From: CAZJNX01 sp964547415
GTDB lineage: Bacteria > Pseudomonadota > Alphaproteobacteria > Rhizobiales > Amorphaceae
Direction: 5' to 3'
Assembly: GCA_964547415.1 (NCBI GenBank)
Contig: CAZJNX010000069.1
Span: forward strand, 1 to 21,071
DNA length: 21,071 bases
Shown: piece by piece, positions 13,556-21,071 of the stretch
How the letters are laid out: every line of letters starts with the position of its first letter
Numbering within the stretch: the first letter of the stretch is position 1
Position numbers and translations under genes: made by a program
The notes under the pieces: generated by a model
What the model was told of the DNA's origin: nothing
Seen by the model: the letters and a program-made list of their open reading frames with translations, nothing else
Database searches by the model: none

Positions 13556-14524
13556 ATGTCATCTGGCAAGCCGCCGCTCAAGGTGCTCCTCGCCGCGCCG
13601 CGCGGGTTCTGCGCGGGCGTCGACCGCGCCATCCAGATCGTCGAGATCGCCCTGAAGCGCTACGGTCCGCCCGTCTACGTCCGTCACGAGATCGTCCACA
13701 ACCGCTTCGTGGTGGAGAGCCTGGAGCGGAAGGGCGCCGTCTTCGTGGAGGAGCTCGACGAGATCCCGGAGACGGAGCAGCCGGTGATCTTCTCCGCCCA
13801 CGGGGTGCCGAAGCGGGTGCCGGCCGAGGCGGAGCGGCGCAAGCTCTTCTACCTCGACGCCACCTGCCCCCTCGTCTCCAAGGTCCACAAGGAGGCGATG
13901 ATCCACCACAAGCGGGGCCGCCACATCATCCTGATCGGCCACGACGGCCATCCGGAGGTGGCCGGCACCATGGGCCAGCTGCCGGACGGCGCCGTGACTC
14001 TCGTGGAAACGGTGGAGGACGTGGCCGCCCTCGCGCCGGCGGACGCGGACAACCTGGCCTGGATCAGCCAGACCACCCTGTCGGTGGACGACACCAAGGC
14101 GATCGTGGAGGCGCTCGTGGCGCGCTTCCCCACCATCAAGGGCCCCCACAAGGACGACATCTGCTACGCCACCACCAACCGGCAGGAGGCGGTGAAGGCC
14201 GTCGCCCCGCAGGTGGACGCCATGATCATCGTGGGCGCGCCCAACTCGTCCAACTCCCAGCGCCTGCGCGAGGTGGCCGAGCGCCACGGGGCGGGCCGGG
14301 CCGAGCTCGTCCAGCGGGCCGCCGACATCGACTTTTCCGGCTACGGCGGGATCGCCTCGCTCGGCGTCACCGCCGGCGCGTCCGCGCCCGAGCAGCTGGT
14401 GGAGGAGGTGATCGCCGCCTTCGCCGAGCGCCACGCCGTCGAGGTCGAGACGGTGCGCGTCGTGGACGAGGACGTGGAGTTCATCCTCCCCCGCGCCCTC
14501 CGCCAGGAGACGGCGGCCGCCTGA
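13556..14524 (+). CDS. ispH: 4-hydroxy-3-methylbut-2-enyl diphosphate reductase
   Basis: A 322-residue IspH (LytB), the last enzyme of the methylerythritol phosphate pathway. It reduces HMBPP to isopentenyl and dimethylallyl diphosphate using an iron-sulfur cluster. The three cluster cysteines are Cys19 (APRGFCAGVDRAI), Cys104 (DATCPLVSKVH) and Cys203 (DICYATTNRQEAV). Substrate-site residues are seen at RHEIVHN (43-49), SAHGVP (80-85) and GHDGHPEVAGT (including Glu134), plus the NSSNSQRL stretch near 230-237. Length and motifs are complete. It is the first plus-strand gene of the ispH-thrB-rnhA group, though a 492-bp gap makes co-transcription with thrB uncertain. Confidence 0.97.
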   Translation: MSSGKPPLKVLLAAPRGFCAGVDRAIQIVEIALKRYGPPVYVRHEIVHNRFVVESLERKGAVFVEELDEIPETEQPVIFSAHGVPKRVPAEAERRKLFYLDATCPLVSKVHKEAMIHHKRGRHIILIGHDGHPEVAGTMGQLPDGAVTLVETVEDVAALAPADADNLAWISQTTLSVDDTKAIVEALVARFPTIKGPHKDDICYATTNRQEAVKAVAPQVDAMIIVGAPNSSNSQRLREVAERHGAGRAELVQRAADIDFSGYGGIASLGVTAGASAPEQLVEEVIAAFAERHAVEVETVRVVDEDVEFILPRALRQETAAA

Positions 14525-15016
14525 CGGCGAGGTCCCGTCCCCCGAGGAGCCCGGCGAGGGCCGGCGGCACCGGAACGCGCGCCGGGGCGCGGCCGGGCAT
14601 CTTGGGGACCACCGTCTGCTCGCCCGGACCGTCCCGGCCGCAAGCCGCCGCCCGGCGCGCCTTCGCCGGCATCGGCGAGGGAACCGGACACGGGCGCGGG
14701 AACGGGCGGCACGAGCAAGGGGCACGCGACCGGCACGCTTCGGCCCGTCGCCGCGACCCGGCAGCCGCCGATCGTCCCGGGCCATCCGCGCCGGCCCCCC
14801 CGAGCCCTGCCCGGCCTCCGGCCGCCCCCTCGTCTCACGCCGCCGGTCCATTCCGGTGGTGGGACGATCCTGCCGACATTCCGGCGCGAGCCTCCCATCG
14901 CGTCCGTCGGCCCCGGGACCGGCCTTTCCCGCCGCCCCGTCGACGAGGCCCTTGCGCGGGCGGCCCGGACGGTGGCACATGCCCGCCACCCGCGACCGAC
15001 ACCCGCGATGCGTGCG
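14525..15016 (+). other. 492-bp gene-free gap between ispH and thrB
   Basis: The sequence is very GC-rich with Pro/Arg/Gly-type composition in every frame. Open frames cross it, but none shows a family motif, a convincing ribosome-binding site or normal amino-acid use. A 5-bp inverted repeat (CCGGC-GAGG-GCCGG) near 14550 is too weak to call a terminator. I see no clear promoter for thrB, although one is likely here given the size of the gap. Confidence 0.5.
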
Positions 15017-15985
15017 ATGGCCGTCTACACCGAAGTGAGCGACGAGGCGCTCGTCGCCTTCCTGGCGGACTACGACGTCGGCGAGGTCCGCTCGTCGAAG
15101 GGGATCGCCGAAGGGGTGGAGAACACCAACTACCTCGTCACCACCGATCGCGGCCGCTTCATCCTGACGCTCTACGAGCTCCGGGTCGACCCGGAAGAGC
15201 TGCCCTTCTTCCTCGGCCTCATGGAGCACCTGGCGGACAAGGGCATTCCCTGCCCCGTGCCCGTCCACGCCCGCTCCGGCGAGGTCTTGCGGACCCTGTG
15301 CGGCCGGCCGGCCGCCCTCGTCACCTTCCTCGACGGGATCTGGCGCCGCCGACCGGACGCGGAGCACTGCAACGCCCTCGGCCGGGCGCTCGCGCGGCTC
15401 CACCTCGCCGGGGCGGACTACGCGGGGCGGCGGCGCAACAGCCTCGGCCTTTCCGACTGGGCGCCGCTGTTCGCCCAGTCCGCCGACAGGGCCGATGGGG
15501 TGCGGCCCGGCCTGTCCGCCACCATCGCGGCCGAGCTCGAGGCGCTCGCGGACCTGTGGCCGCGCGACCTGCCGTCCGGGATCATCCACGCGGACCTTTT
15601 CCCCGACAACGTCTTCTTCGTGGGCCACGAGCTGTCGGGCCTCATCGACTTCTACTTCGCCTGCGAGGACCTTTACGCCTACGACATCGCCATCGTGCTC
15701 AACGCCTGGTGTTTCGAGCCCGACTGCTCCTTCAACGTGACCAAGGCGCGGGCGCTGCTGGCGGGCTACGACGGGGAGCGGCCGCTCGCGACGGCGGAGT
15801 ATGCGGCGTTGCCGGTGCTTGCGCGCGGCGCCGCGATGCGCTTCCTGCTCACGCGGCTGCACGACTGGCTGCGGGTGCCGGCGGGCGCGCTGGTGACGCC
15901 GAAGGACCCGATCGCCTATCTGAAGCGGCTCGAGTTCCACAAGCGTGTGGACAGCGCCGGGGAGTACGGGATCCACGCGTGGTAG
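15017..15985 (+). CDS. thrB: Homoserine kinase, ThrB type 2 (protein-kinase-like fold)
   Basis: A 322-residue homoserine kinase of the aminoglycoside-phosphotransferase-like family, which phosphorylates homoserine on the threonine pathway. The N-terminus MAVYTEVSDEALVAFLADYD, then GEVRSSKGIAEGVENTNYLV, matches this family closely, so the ATG at 15017 is preferred over in-frame ATGs at 14972 and 15008, although no strong ribosome-binding site is visible. The catalytic loop is IIHADLFPDNVFF (His191, Asp193, Asn198) and the metal-binding Asp211 follows in LIDFYFACEDLYAYD. The C-terminal LTRLHDWLRVP and PKDPIAYLKRLEFH are also typical. rnhA follows after 74 nt, an order common in Rhizobiales. Confidence 0.94.
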   Translation: MAVYTEVSDEALVAFLADYDVGEVRSSKGIAEGVENTNYLVTTDRGRFILTLYELRVDPEELPFFLGLMEHLADKGIPCPVPVHARSGEVLRTLCGRPAALVTFLDGIWRRRPDAEHCNALGRALARLHLAGADYAGRRRNSLGLSDWAPLFAQSADRADGVRPGLSATIAAELEALADLWPRDLPSGIIHADLFPDNVFFVGHELSGLIDFYFACEDLYAYDIAIVLNAWCFEPDCSFNVTKARALLAGYDGERPLATAEYAALPVLARGAAMRFLLTRLHDWLRVPAGALVTPKDPIAYLKRLEFHKRVDSAGEYGIHAW

Positions 15986-16059
15986 CCTCGCCCGCGGGCG
16001 GCGCCGATGGCGCAAGCTGCGGGCGTGCGAGGTGGCGGACGAACGGGAAGGGGGCGTCG

Positions 16060-16527
16060 ATGGCAGGCGACCGGGTGCAGATCTTCACCGACGGGGCCTG
16101 CAGCGGCAATCCGGGGCCGGGCGGCTGGGGCGCGCTCCTCGTCTGGCGCGGCAAGGAGAAGGAGCTGTCGGGCGGGGAGGGGCACACCACCAACAACCGG
16201 ATGGAGCTGACGGCGGCGATCCGCGCCCTCGAGGCGCTGAAGCGCCCGAGCGCGGTCGACCTTTACACGGACTCGGAGTACCTGCGCCGCGGCATCACCG
16301 AGTGGCTGCCCCGCTGGCGGGAAAACGGCTGGCTCACGGCCTCGAAGAAGCCCGTCAAGAACGCCGACCTGTGGCGCGCCCTCGACGGGCAGGCCGGCAT
16401 CCACGAGATCGCCTGGCACTGGGTGAAGGGCCACGCGGGGCACGCGGAGAACGAGCGGGTGGACGCCCTCGCCCGCGCAGGCGTGGAGGAGGCCCGGGCG
16501 AGCGTGGCGAGCGCCGCCGCCTCCTGA
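16060..16527 (+). CDS. rnhA: Ribonuclease HI
   Basis: A 155-residue RNase HI, the standard bacterial length. It cleaves the RNA strand of RNA-DNA hybrids such as R-loops and primer remnants. The catalytic set is complete: Asp11 (IFTDGACSGNPGPGGWG), Glu49 (TTNNRMELTA), Asp71 (LYTDSEYL) and Asp135 (NERVDALAR), with the flexible-loop His125 in WVKGHAGHAEN. The basic substrate-binding protrusion WLTASKKPVKNADLW (91-105) is present. The frame is open far upstream, but the ATG at 16060 has GAAGGGGG before it and gives the classical start. Confidence 0.97.
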   Translation: MAGDRVQIFTDGACSGNPGPGGWGALLVWRGKEKELSGGEGHTTNNRMELTAAIRALEALKRPSAVDLYTDSEYLRRGITEWLPRWRENGWLTASKKPVKNADLWRALDGQAGIHEIAWHWVKGHAGHAENERVDALARAGVEEARASVASAAAS

Positions 16528-16575
16528 GCCCGCCCGGCCGCGGCCGCGGACCCCGCCCTCGATCCGCGCCGGCGC

Positions 16576-16595
16576 GGCCCGGGTCGTCCGGGGCC
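16576..16595. terminator. Candidate bidirectional hairpin between rnhA and bphP
   Basis: GGCCCGG (16576-16582) pairs with CCGGGGCC (16588-16595), seven pairs with one bulged G and a 5-base loop. It lies in the 100-bp gap where the plus-strand rnhA and minus-strand phytochrome genes converge, so it could stop transcription from both sides. No T-run flanks it on either strand. Confidence 0.3.
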
Positions 16596-16627
16596 CGCCG
16601 ACGGGGAGGGTTCACGATGCCGCGCCG

Positions 16628-19204
16628 TCAGCCGCCGGTGACCGCCCCGTGTCGTCCGAGCAGGCGACGCACGGTGGCGGCGAACTCCGCGTCCGCCACC
16701 GGCTTCGACAGGCACGGCACGTCCGACAGGCGCGACGGGATGACGGCGCGGGCGTCGTAGCCCGTCAGGAACAGGAAGGGCACGCCGCGGGCGGCCAGCG
16801 CGTCGGCCACGGGAAAGCTGTCCCGGTCGCCGAGGTTGACGTCGAGGACGGCAAGGTCCAGCGGCTCGCGCTCGACGATGGCGAGCGCCTCCTCGAGCCG
16901 TCCCGTCGGCCCCGCGACCTCGCAATCGAGCGCCCGCACCCGCTCCTCGAGGTCGAAGGCGAACAGGACCGAATCCTCGAGGATGAGGACGCGTGGTGGC
17001 GCGGCCTCCACCCTCGCCGGGTCGTGACCGTCCCTTTCCTCCATCTGCCCTTCCTCCATCACGTAGCGGTCGGGGACGAGGAGGTCGCACTCGACGCCGC
17101 CCGAAGCGAATCGCAGGTCCACCGTCCCGCCGAGCTCGTAGGCCAGGCTGCGCTCCACCAGCGTGCGGCCGAAGCCCCGCCGCGCGGGCGGCTTCACCGG
17201 CGGGCCGCCCCGCTCCCGCCAGGCGAGGCTGAGGCCGTCCGCGCCCCGCTCCCAGCGGACCGACAGGCGTCCCTCGCCGACGGAGAGCGCGCCGTACTTC
17301 GCCGCGTTGGTGGCGAGCTCGTGGAGCACCATGGCGATCGCGAGCGCCGCCTTCGGCGCCAGCGACACCTCCGGCCCCTCGACGTCGACGCAGCCGGTCC
17401 CGCCGTCGTAGGGGGCGAGCTCCTCCCGCGCGAGGCGCGTGAGGCTGGCGCTCCGCCAGCGGCTCTCCGACAGGAGGCTCTGGGCGTGGGCCATCGCCCG
17501 CACGCGGTTCTCGAGCGCCGTCACGTAGCCCTCGAGGGTGCCGCTCGACAGGCGGGTCTGGCGCATCAGCGCCTCGATGTTGGCGAGGATGTTCTTCACC
17601 CGGTGGTCGAGCTCGGCAAGGAGGATGGTCTGCCGCTCCTGGGCCGCCGCACGCTCCCGCGCCACCTCCTCCGCCCGCCGCACCACCGCCTCGAGGATCG
17701 AAAGACGCAGCCCCTCGGCCGCGTCGACCTCTGCGGCGCGGAAGGGCTCGGACCGGCCGCGCACCGTCTCGCGCCACGCGGCGAAGGAAGCGCGGGGGTC
17801 GAGCGTGCCGTCCTCCCCCCGGTCGACCGGCTTGCGCGGGTCGCCCGCCCAGGTGACCGTCTCCACCACCTCCGGGCGGAACCACAGGACATAGTCGCGC
17901 GGCGTGGTGGAGACGGGCATGGCGAGGAGGCCGGCGAGGCCGCCCGCGGCGATGTCCGCCACTTCCGGGAGGTCCTCGGCGAGGCACCGGGTGGAAAAGA
18001 CGCCGCGCGTGCGCCGGTCCGCCAGCGAGGTCGCGAGCCGCTCCACCGCCGACCGGTCCGGGGTCATGCCGTGGGCGGCGTACCGGCCGTGGACGAGGGA
18101 GGCGACGCCCTCTGCCGGCACGAGGTCGAGGAGGAGGGGAAGGTGCGTGGCGAAGCCTTCCTCGAGGTGCCCGGCCTCGGCGAGGTTCGCGACGAGACGC
18201 GACTGGACGGCCCGCTTGTCACGGCGTTCCGCGTAGTCCGCTTCGGAGAGGCGCGCGCCGAGCTGGAGCGAGAAGGCCTGGCCGAACAGCTCGCACGCCT
18301 CCCGCACGCGGTAGGGGACGTGCCGCGCCGTGCGGTGGTGGCAGGCGATCAGACCCCACAGACGCCCCCCGCGCACGAGGGAGATCGACATGGACGCCGC
18401 CACGCCGAGGTTGCCGAGGTACTTGAGATGGATCGGCGAGACGGCCCTCAGCGTGGAGAAGGTGAGGTCCAGCGGCTCGTCCGCCCGGGCGCCGGCCAGG
18501 GCGCGGATCGGGGCCGGCTCGGCCGTCGCGTCGGCGATGAGGCGCAGCCGGCACTCGATGTAGAGCGCGCGGGCCTGGCGCGGCACGTCCGAGGCCGGGT
18601 AGCGAAGGCCCAGGAAGCTGTCCTGGCCCGCCTGGCGAACCTCCGCCGCGACCGTCCCGCTGCCGTCCTCGAGGAAGCGGTAGACCATGACCCGGTCGAA
18701 GCCGGAAAGGCCCTGGACTTCCTCCGCCGCGGCGCGCAGGACGGCGTCGAGCCCGTCCGCCTCCTCCACGCGCCGGAGCATGCGGTGGACGCGGTGGAGC
18801 GTCGCGCCCGGGTCCGCCGGCGGTCCCGCCCGCTCCAGCTCCGCGACGAGGAGGCCGCCGCTCTCGTGGACGGCGACGTCGACCGCCCCACCGGGCACGG
18901 GCACGCCGAACTCGGCGACCCGCCGCTCCCCGTGCGCCGTGCCCGCGACGGCCCGCGCCGCCAGGATCCGCCCGGCCGCGTCCTCCCCGACCACCGCCGC
19001 GAGCGGCTCGCCGAGGGGGTCGCCGCCCGCCCCGCCGAGGATCGCCGCGCAATCGCCCGCCGCCCGGACCACGCGCCCGCCGCAATCCACCGCGAGGAGG
19101 ACGCCGTGGGGCTGGATCGCCCCCGGGACGTGGATCGGCTCGCGGTCGCAGTCCGAAAGGGTCGCCTCGCCGAAGCGGGGCGCCGGGCCGGAAACGCCCG
19201 TCAT
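16628..19204 (-). CDS. bphP: Bacteriophytochrome HWE histidine kinase with fused receiver domain
   Basis: An 858-residue red/far-red photoreceptor. The PAS part holds the biliverdin-attachment Cys19 in SDCDREPIHVPGAIQPHG. The GAF domain (about 135-310) has YPASDVPRQAR (202-211, the PASDIP motif), SPIHLKYLGNLGV (His259) and CHH at 288-290. The PHY domain (about 320-500) keeps the tongue motifs WFRPE (441-445) and PRASF (470-474). The kinase (about 525-715) is HWE type: phospho-acceptor His534 in ELDHRVKN, HELATNAAKYG (628-638), VRWERG (649-654) and GFGRTLVERSL. A receiver domain (737-850) has Glu743/Asp744, phospho-acceptor Asp788 in LAVLDVNL, Thr814 and Lys834. The frame is open upstream, but the ATG at 19204 overlaps the heme oxygenase stop (ATGA) and gives the normal N-terminus. 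The layout recalls the Agrobacterium BphP2 type. Confidence 0.95.
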   Translation of the reverse strand: MTGVSGPAPRFGEATLSDCDREPIHVPGAIQPHGVLLAVDCGGRVVRAAGDCAAILGGAGGDPLGEPLAAVVGEDAAGRILAARAVAGTAHGERRVAEFGVPVPGGAVDVAVHESGGLLVAELERAGPPADPGATLHRVHRMLRRVEEADGLDAVLRAAAEEVQGLSGFDRVMVYRFLEDGSGTVAAEVRQAGQDSFLGLRYPASDVPRQARALYIECRLRLIADATAEPAPIRALAGARADEPLDLTFSTLRAVSPIHLKYLGNLGVAASMSISLVRGGRLWGLIACHHRTARHVPYRVREACELFGQAFSLQLGARLSEADYAERRDKRAVQSRLVANLAEAGHLEEGFATHLPLLLDLVPAEGVASLVHGRYAAHGMTPDRSAVERLATSLADRRTRGVFSTRCLAEDLPEVADIAAGGLAGLLAMPVSTTPRDYVLWFRPEVVETVTWAGDPRKPVDRGEDGTLDPRASFAAWRETVRGRSEPFRAAEVDAAEGLRLSILEAVVRRAEEVARERAAAQERQTILLAELDHRVKNILANIEALMRQTRLSSGTLEGYVTALENRVRAMAHAQSLLSESRWRSASLTRLAREELAPYDGGTGCVDVEGPEVSLAPKAALAIAMVLHELATNAAKYGALSVGEGRLSVRWERGADGLSLAWRERGGPPVKPPARRGFGRTLVERSLAYELGGTVDLRFASGGVECDLLVPDRYVMEEGQMEERDGHDPARVEAAPPRVLILEDSVLFAFDLEERVRALDCEVAGPTGRLEEALAIVEREPLDLAVLDVNLGDRDSFPVADALAARGVPFLFLTGYDARAVIPSRLSDVPCLSKPVADAEFAATVRRLLGRHGAVTGG

Positions 19205-19806
19205 CCGGGCACCCGGGGCGTCGCGCTCCCGAAGGCGCGGGCGAAGGCGTCGAAGGCGGCGAGCGCCCCCGCGATGGCGTCCTCCACCTCCCGCCTTCCG
19301 GCGAGGCTGAGCTCGAGGCGATCGAGGAAGGCGGTCCAGCGCGCCCCGCCCCCGCCCGCCGAGAGGAAGCGTGCGCCGAAGGTGGCCGAGACGGCGAGAG
19401 CCTCCACCGCCTGCCCGCGCAGGACGGGCGCCCCGAGGCGCGCGCCCTCGGCGACGTAGAGAACGCCCGTCGCCCCGGCCGGCGAGGGAGCGGAAAGGGG
19501 CGGAACGGATACGCGGCGCGGCGCTTCGGCGAGGTCCGCCCGGTCCCGGGCGAGCCGGTCGAGGTCGCCGGAAAGGCCCGCCGTCGCCTCCCGCGGCAGG
19601 TGGGGGGCCGTGGCCGCGAGGGCGGCGCGGTGGAACGCTTCCATGGCGGCGAGGAACCGGCGATAGGCGTCCGGCCCGTCCAGGGGGCCCACCAGACGTT
19701 CGCATCGGGCGTGGGCCTGCGCCGTGGCGTCCCTCAGGATCCACCGGGAGCCTCGCCGCGGTGCGGCGGGAGATATGCGGACGGCCCGTTCGGCAAGGAT
19801 CGTCAT
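19201..19806 (-). CDS. bphO: Biliverdin-producing heme oxygenase (BphO type)
   Basis: A 201-residue heme-oxygenase-like protein that opens heme to biliverdin, the chromophore of bacteriophytochromes. The probable proximal heme ligand is His32 in LRDATAQAHARCERLVGPL. The later helix GVLYVAEGARLGAPVLRGQ matches the family's distal region, usually GxxYVxEGSxLG. Sequence similarity outside these sites is modest, but its ATGA overlap with the phytochrome gene strongly supports the call. The ATG at 19806 has a GAGGT sequence about ten bases upstream; the longer open frame starting at 20061 lacks family features. It is the first gene of a two-gene operon. Confidence 0.9.
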   Translation of the reverse strand: MTILAERAVRISPAAPRRGSRWILRDATAQAHARCERLVGPLDGPDAYRRFLAAMEAFHRAALAATAPHLPREATAGLSGDLDRLARDRADLAEAPRRVSVPPLSAPSPAGATGVLYVAEGARLGAPVLRGQAVEALAVSATFGARFLSAGGGGARWTAFLDRLELSLAGRREVEDAIAGALAAFDAFARAFGSATPRVPG

Positions 19807-19929
19807 CGCAACCGACCTCGAGGATGGCAGCCGAGCCCCGACCGCCGCCAACGATAAACCTTTCCGCCGCCAGCGCGAACCCGGAAGAAACAGGGCCGGG
19901 GCCTGCCGGCCTTTGCGCTCCGTGCGTGT

Positions 19930-19944
19930 CGTCGACCCTCGACG
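19930..19944. promoter_or_regulatory. Perfect 15-bp inverted repeat upstream of bphO
   Basis: CGTCGA and TCGACG flank a 3-base centre (CCC), about 125 bases upstream of the bphO start. It could be a regulator-binding site for the phytochrome operon, but arms this GC-rich can arise by chance. Confidence 0.25.
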
Positions 19945-20113
19945 GGATCGCCCGGCGCCGGACCGGGACGCGCCGCGGGGGCTTTCACGGGACGGGAATG
20001 GCACCCGTGGCCGGGTCTGCGGGCGGCGCTGCGCAAGGCGTCGGCGCATCCCGCGACCCATCCGCCGACCGGACGGCGTACCGGCGGCGGTTCGCCCGGA
20101 CCGCCGCCCGTGC

Positions 20114-20143
20114 GCGCCCGCTGGCCGAGGCGCCCGCTGGCCG
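20114..20143 (+). repeat. Two copies of a 14-bp direct repeat
   Basis: GCGCCCGCTGGCCG occurs at 20114-20127 and again at 20130-20143, separated by AG. It is a short local duplication in the gap before the MATE gene with no evident function. Confidence 0.7.
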
Positions 20144-20275
20144 GGGGGCCGGCTTCAGGGCAGCCATGAGCGTCCGGGGCGTGGGAACGGCTGGCGCCGC
20201 GCCGCCCCCCGGGGCAAGGTCCACCGCGGCGGGCGAGGGGCCGCGGGGGCGGCGAGGCTGCGGGCGGACGGGACG

Positions 20276-21071
20276 ATGGACGGCATGGCGACGCGGGCGG
20301 GGCCTGGGGTGCGGCCGTTCGAGGTGACCCACCGCATGGTGATCGCGATCGCCGTGCCCATGACCATCGGCGGCGTGACGACGCCCCTCGTGGGCGTCAC
20401 CGACACGGCCGTGATCGGACGCCTCGGGGACGCGGCGCTCGTGGGCGCGGTCGCCATCGGCGCGATCCTGTTCGACTTCCTCGGCACCTCCTTCAACTTT
20501 CTCAGGATGGGCACCACCGGCCTCGTCGCCCAGGCCGTCGGCGCGCAGGACCTCGCCGAGCAGCGCGCCGTCCTGTGGCGGGCGCTCGCCATCGCCTTCG
20601 TGGCGGGGCTCGCCATGATCGGCCTGAAGGAGCCGATCATCGCCCTCTTCCTGTGGATCATGGGGGCGAGCGCGGCGGTGGACGCGGCGGCCCGCGCCTA
20701 CTTCGACGTGCGCGTCCTGTCGATGCCGTTCATGCTGGGGAACTACGTGATCCTCGGCTGGCTCCTCGGGCAGGCGCTGGCGACGCGGGCGATCCTCCTG
20801 CAGTTCCTGCTCGCGGGCGTGAACATCGCCCTCAGCCTCTGGCTCGTCCTCGGCCTCGGGTGGGGGATCGCGGGGGTGGCGGCGGCCTCGCTGGCGGCGG
20901 AGGCGGCGGGATTCCTCGCGGGGGTCGGGGTCGTGGCGGTGCGGCTCGGCGCATCGGTCCGCCCCGCCTGGGGCGACATCCTGAGGCCGGCCGCGTTCGT
21001 CCGGATGCTCTCGGTGAACGGCGACATCATGATCCGCTCGCTGGTGCTGATGGCCGCCTTCACCACCTTCA
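20276..21071 (+). CDS. MATE family efflux transporter (DinF-like), C-terminal part outside window
   Basis: The first 265 codons of a multidrug and toxin extrusion exporter are present and the frame runs off the window without a stop. MATE proteins use an ion gradient to expel cationic compounds across the inner membrane. After a short leader, VTHRMVIAIAVPMTIGGVTTPLVGVTDTAVIGRLGD carries the conserved PL..V.DTA.IGRLG pattern of the first helices in DinF-like members. FNFLRMGTTGLVAQAVGAQ follows in helix two, and LSMPFMLGNYVILGWLLGQ later. Hydrophobic segments continue to the edge. The ATG at 20276 is chosen, with a weak purine-rich GGACGGGA before it; an in-frame ATG at 20285 is an alternative. 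It is divergent from bphO-bphP, and no functional link is evident. Confidence 0.9.
   Translation, partial: MDGMATRAGPGVRPFEVTHRMVIAIAVPMTIGGVTTPLVGVTDTAVIGRLGDAALVGAVAIGAILFDFLGTSFNFLRMGTTGLVAQAVGAQDLAEQRAVLWRALAIAFVAGLAMIGLKEPIIALFLWIMGASAAVDAAARAYFDVRVLSMPFMLGNYVILGWLLGQALATRAILLQFLLAGVNIALSLWLVLGLGWGIAGVAAASLAAEAAGFLAGVGVVAVRLGASVRPAWGDILRPAAFVRMLSVNGDIMIRSLVLMAAFTTF

Larger units (their letters stand above)
19807..20275. other. 469-bp gene-free divergent gap between bphO and the MATE gene
   Basis: This gap must hold promoters for both the bphO-bphP operon and the plus-strand exporter gene. On the minus strand TTTATCGTT near 19850 offers a -10-like TATCGT, with only a poor -35 (TTCGCG) 17 bases before it. 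A perfect inverted repeat CGTCGA-CCC-TCGACG occupies 19930-19944. A 14-bp direct repeat lies at 20114-20143. Several open frames cross the gap, but none has family motifs or a good ribosome-binding site. I see no PpsR-type TGT-N12-ACA site in the part next to bphO. Confidence 0.5.

Noticed and set aside
13559..16015. An 818-codon minus-strand frame opposite ispH and thrB
   Set aside because: The plus strand encodes two enzymes with complete motifs; the antisense frame is open only because stop codons are rare at this GC content.
16649..19459. A 936-codon open frame on the plus strand opposite the phytochrome gene
   Set aside because: It lies antisense to a gene with clear catalytic motifs, and its composition (Arg/Gly/Val/His-rich) is that of a GC-rich shadow frame without family features.

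Overview
The window looks like chromosomal DNA of a high-GC alphaproteobacterium, probably of the Hyphomicrobiales/Rhizobiales. This rests on very GC-rich codon use, a biliverdin-type bacteriophytochrome, an HWE-family histidine kinase, abundant TRAP transport, and the ispH-thrB-rnhA gene order that recurs in that group. Organism assignment is inference. No transposase, integrase, tRNA, rRNA or CRISPR array was seen. Most of the content is core metabolism, with one low-complexity gene of unknown function.

Region by region. (1) 1-3926: a minus-strand operon runs N-formylglutamate amidohydrolase family enzyme, dctQ, dctM, dctP (cut by the window edge). The first three genes are joined by TGATG stop/start overlaps. 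A divergent MurR/RpiR-type (HTH-SIS) regulator reads away from it on the plus strand, so this appears to be a regulated uptake-plus-hydrolysis module. (2) 4087-5340: a class III (CaiB/BaiF) CoA-transferase on the minus strand. (3) 5450-7129: an unrecognised 559-residue acidic, Ala/Gly/Asp-rich protein with two in-frame tandem repeat tracts. A perfect CRP-type palindrome lies upstream of it. (4) 7466-12725: a glycine cleavage operon on the minus strand, in transcription order tandem glycine riboswitch, gcvT, gcvH, an OsmC-family gene, gcvPA, gcvPB, ending in a perfect 12-bp GC hairpin. (5) 12899-13501: a lipoprotein gene, divergent from ispH. (6) 13556-16527: ispH, thrB and rnhA on the plus strand. 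(7) 16628-19806: a minus-strand heme oxygenase/bacteriophytochrome pair with an ATGA overlap. The phytochrome is PAS-GAF-PHY followed by an HWE kinase and a fused receiver domain. (8) 20276 to the end: the start of a MATE-family exporter on the plus strand.

How they work together. The riboswitch would let glycine control its own breakdown by the T, H and split P proteins; the lipoamide dehydrogenase (L protein) must be encoded elsewhere. The heme oxygenase makes biliverdin, the chromophore the phytochrome needs, so one transcript could yield a complete light sensor with its own receiver. The TRAP module would import an organic acid or N-acylated amino acid that the amidohydrolase might then cleave.

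The best candidates for something undescribed are the CRP-linked repeat protein at 5450-7129, the pairing between riboswitch aptamer 2 and the gcvT ribosome-binding region, the amidohydrolase leading a TRAP operon, and the OsmC gene inside the gcv operon.
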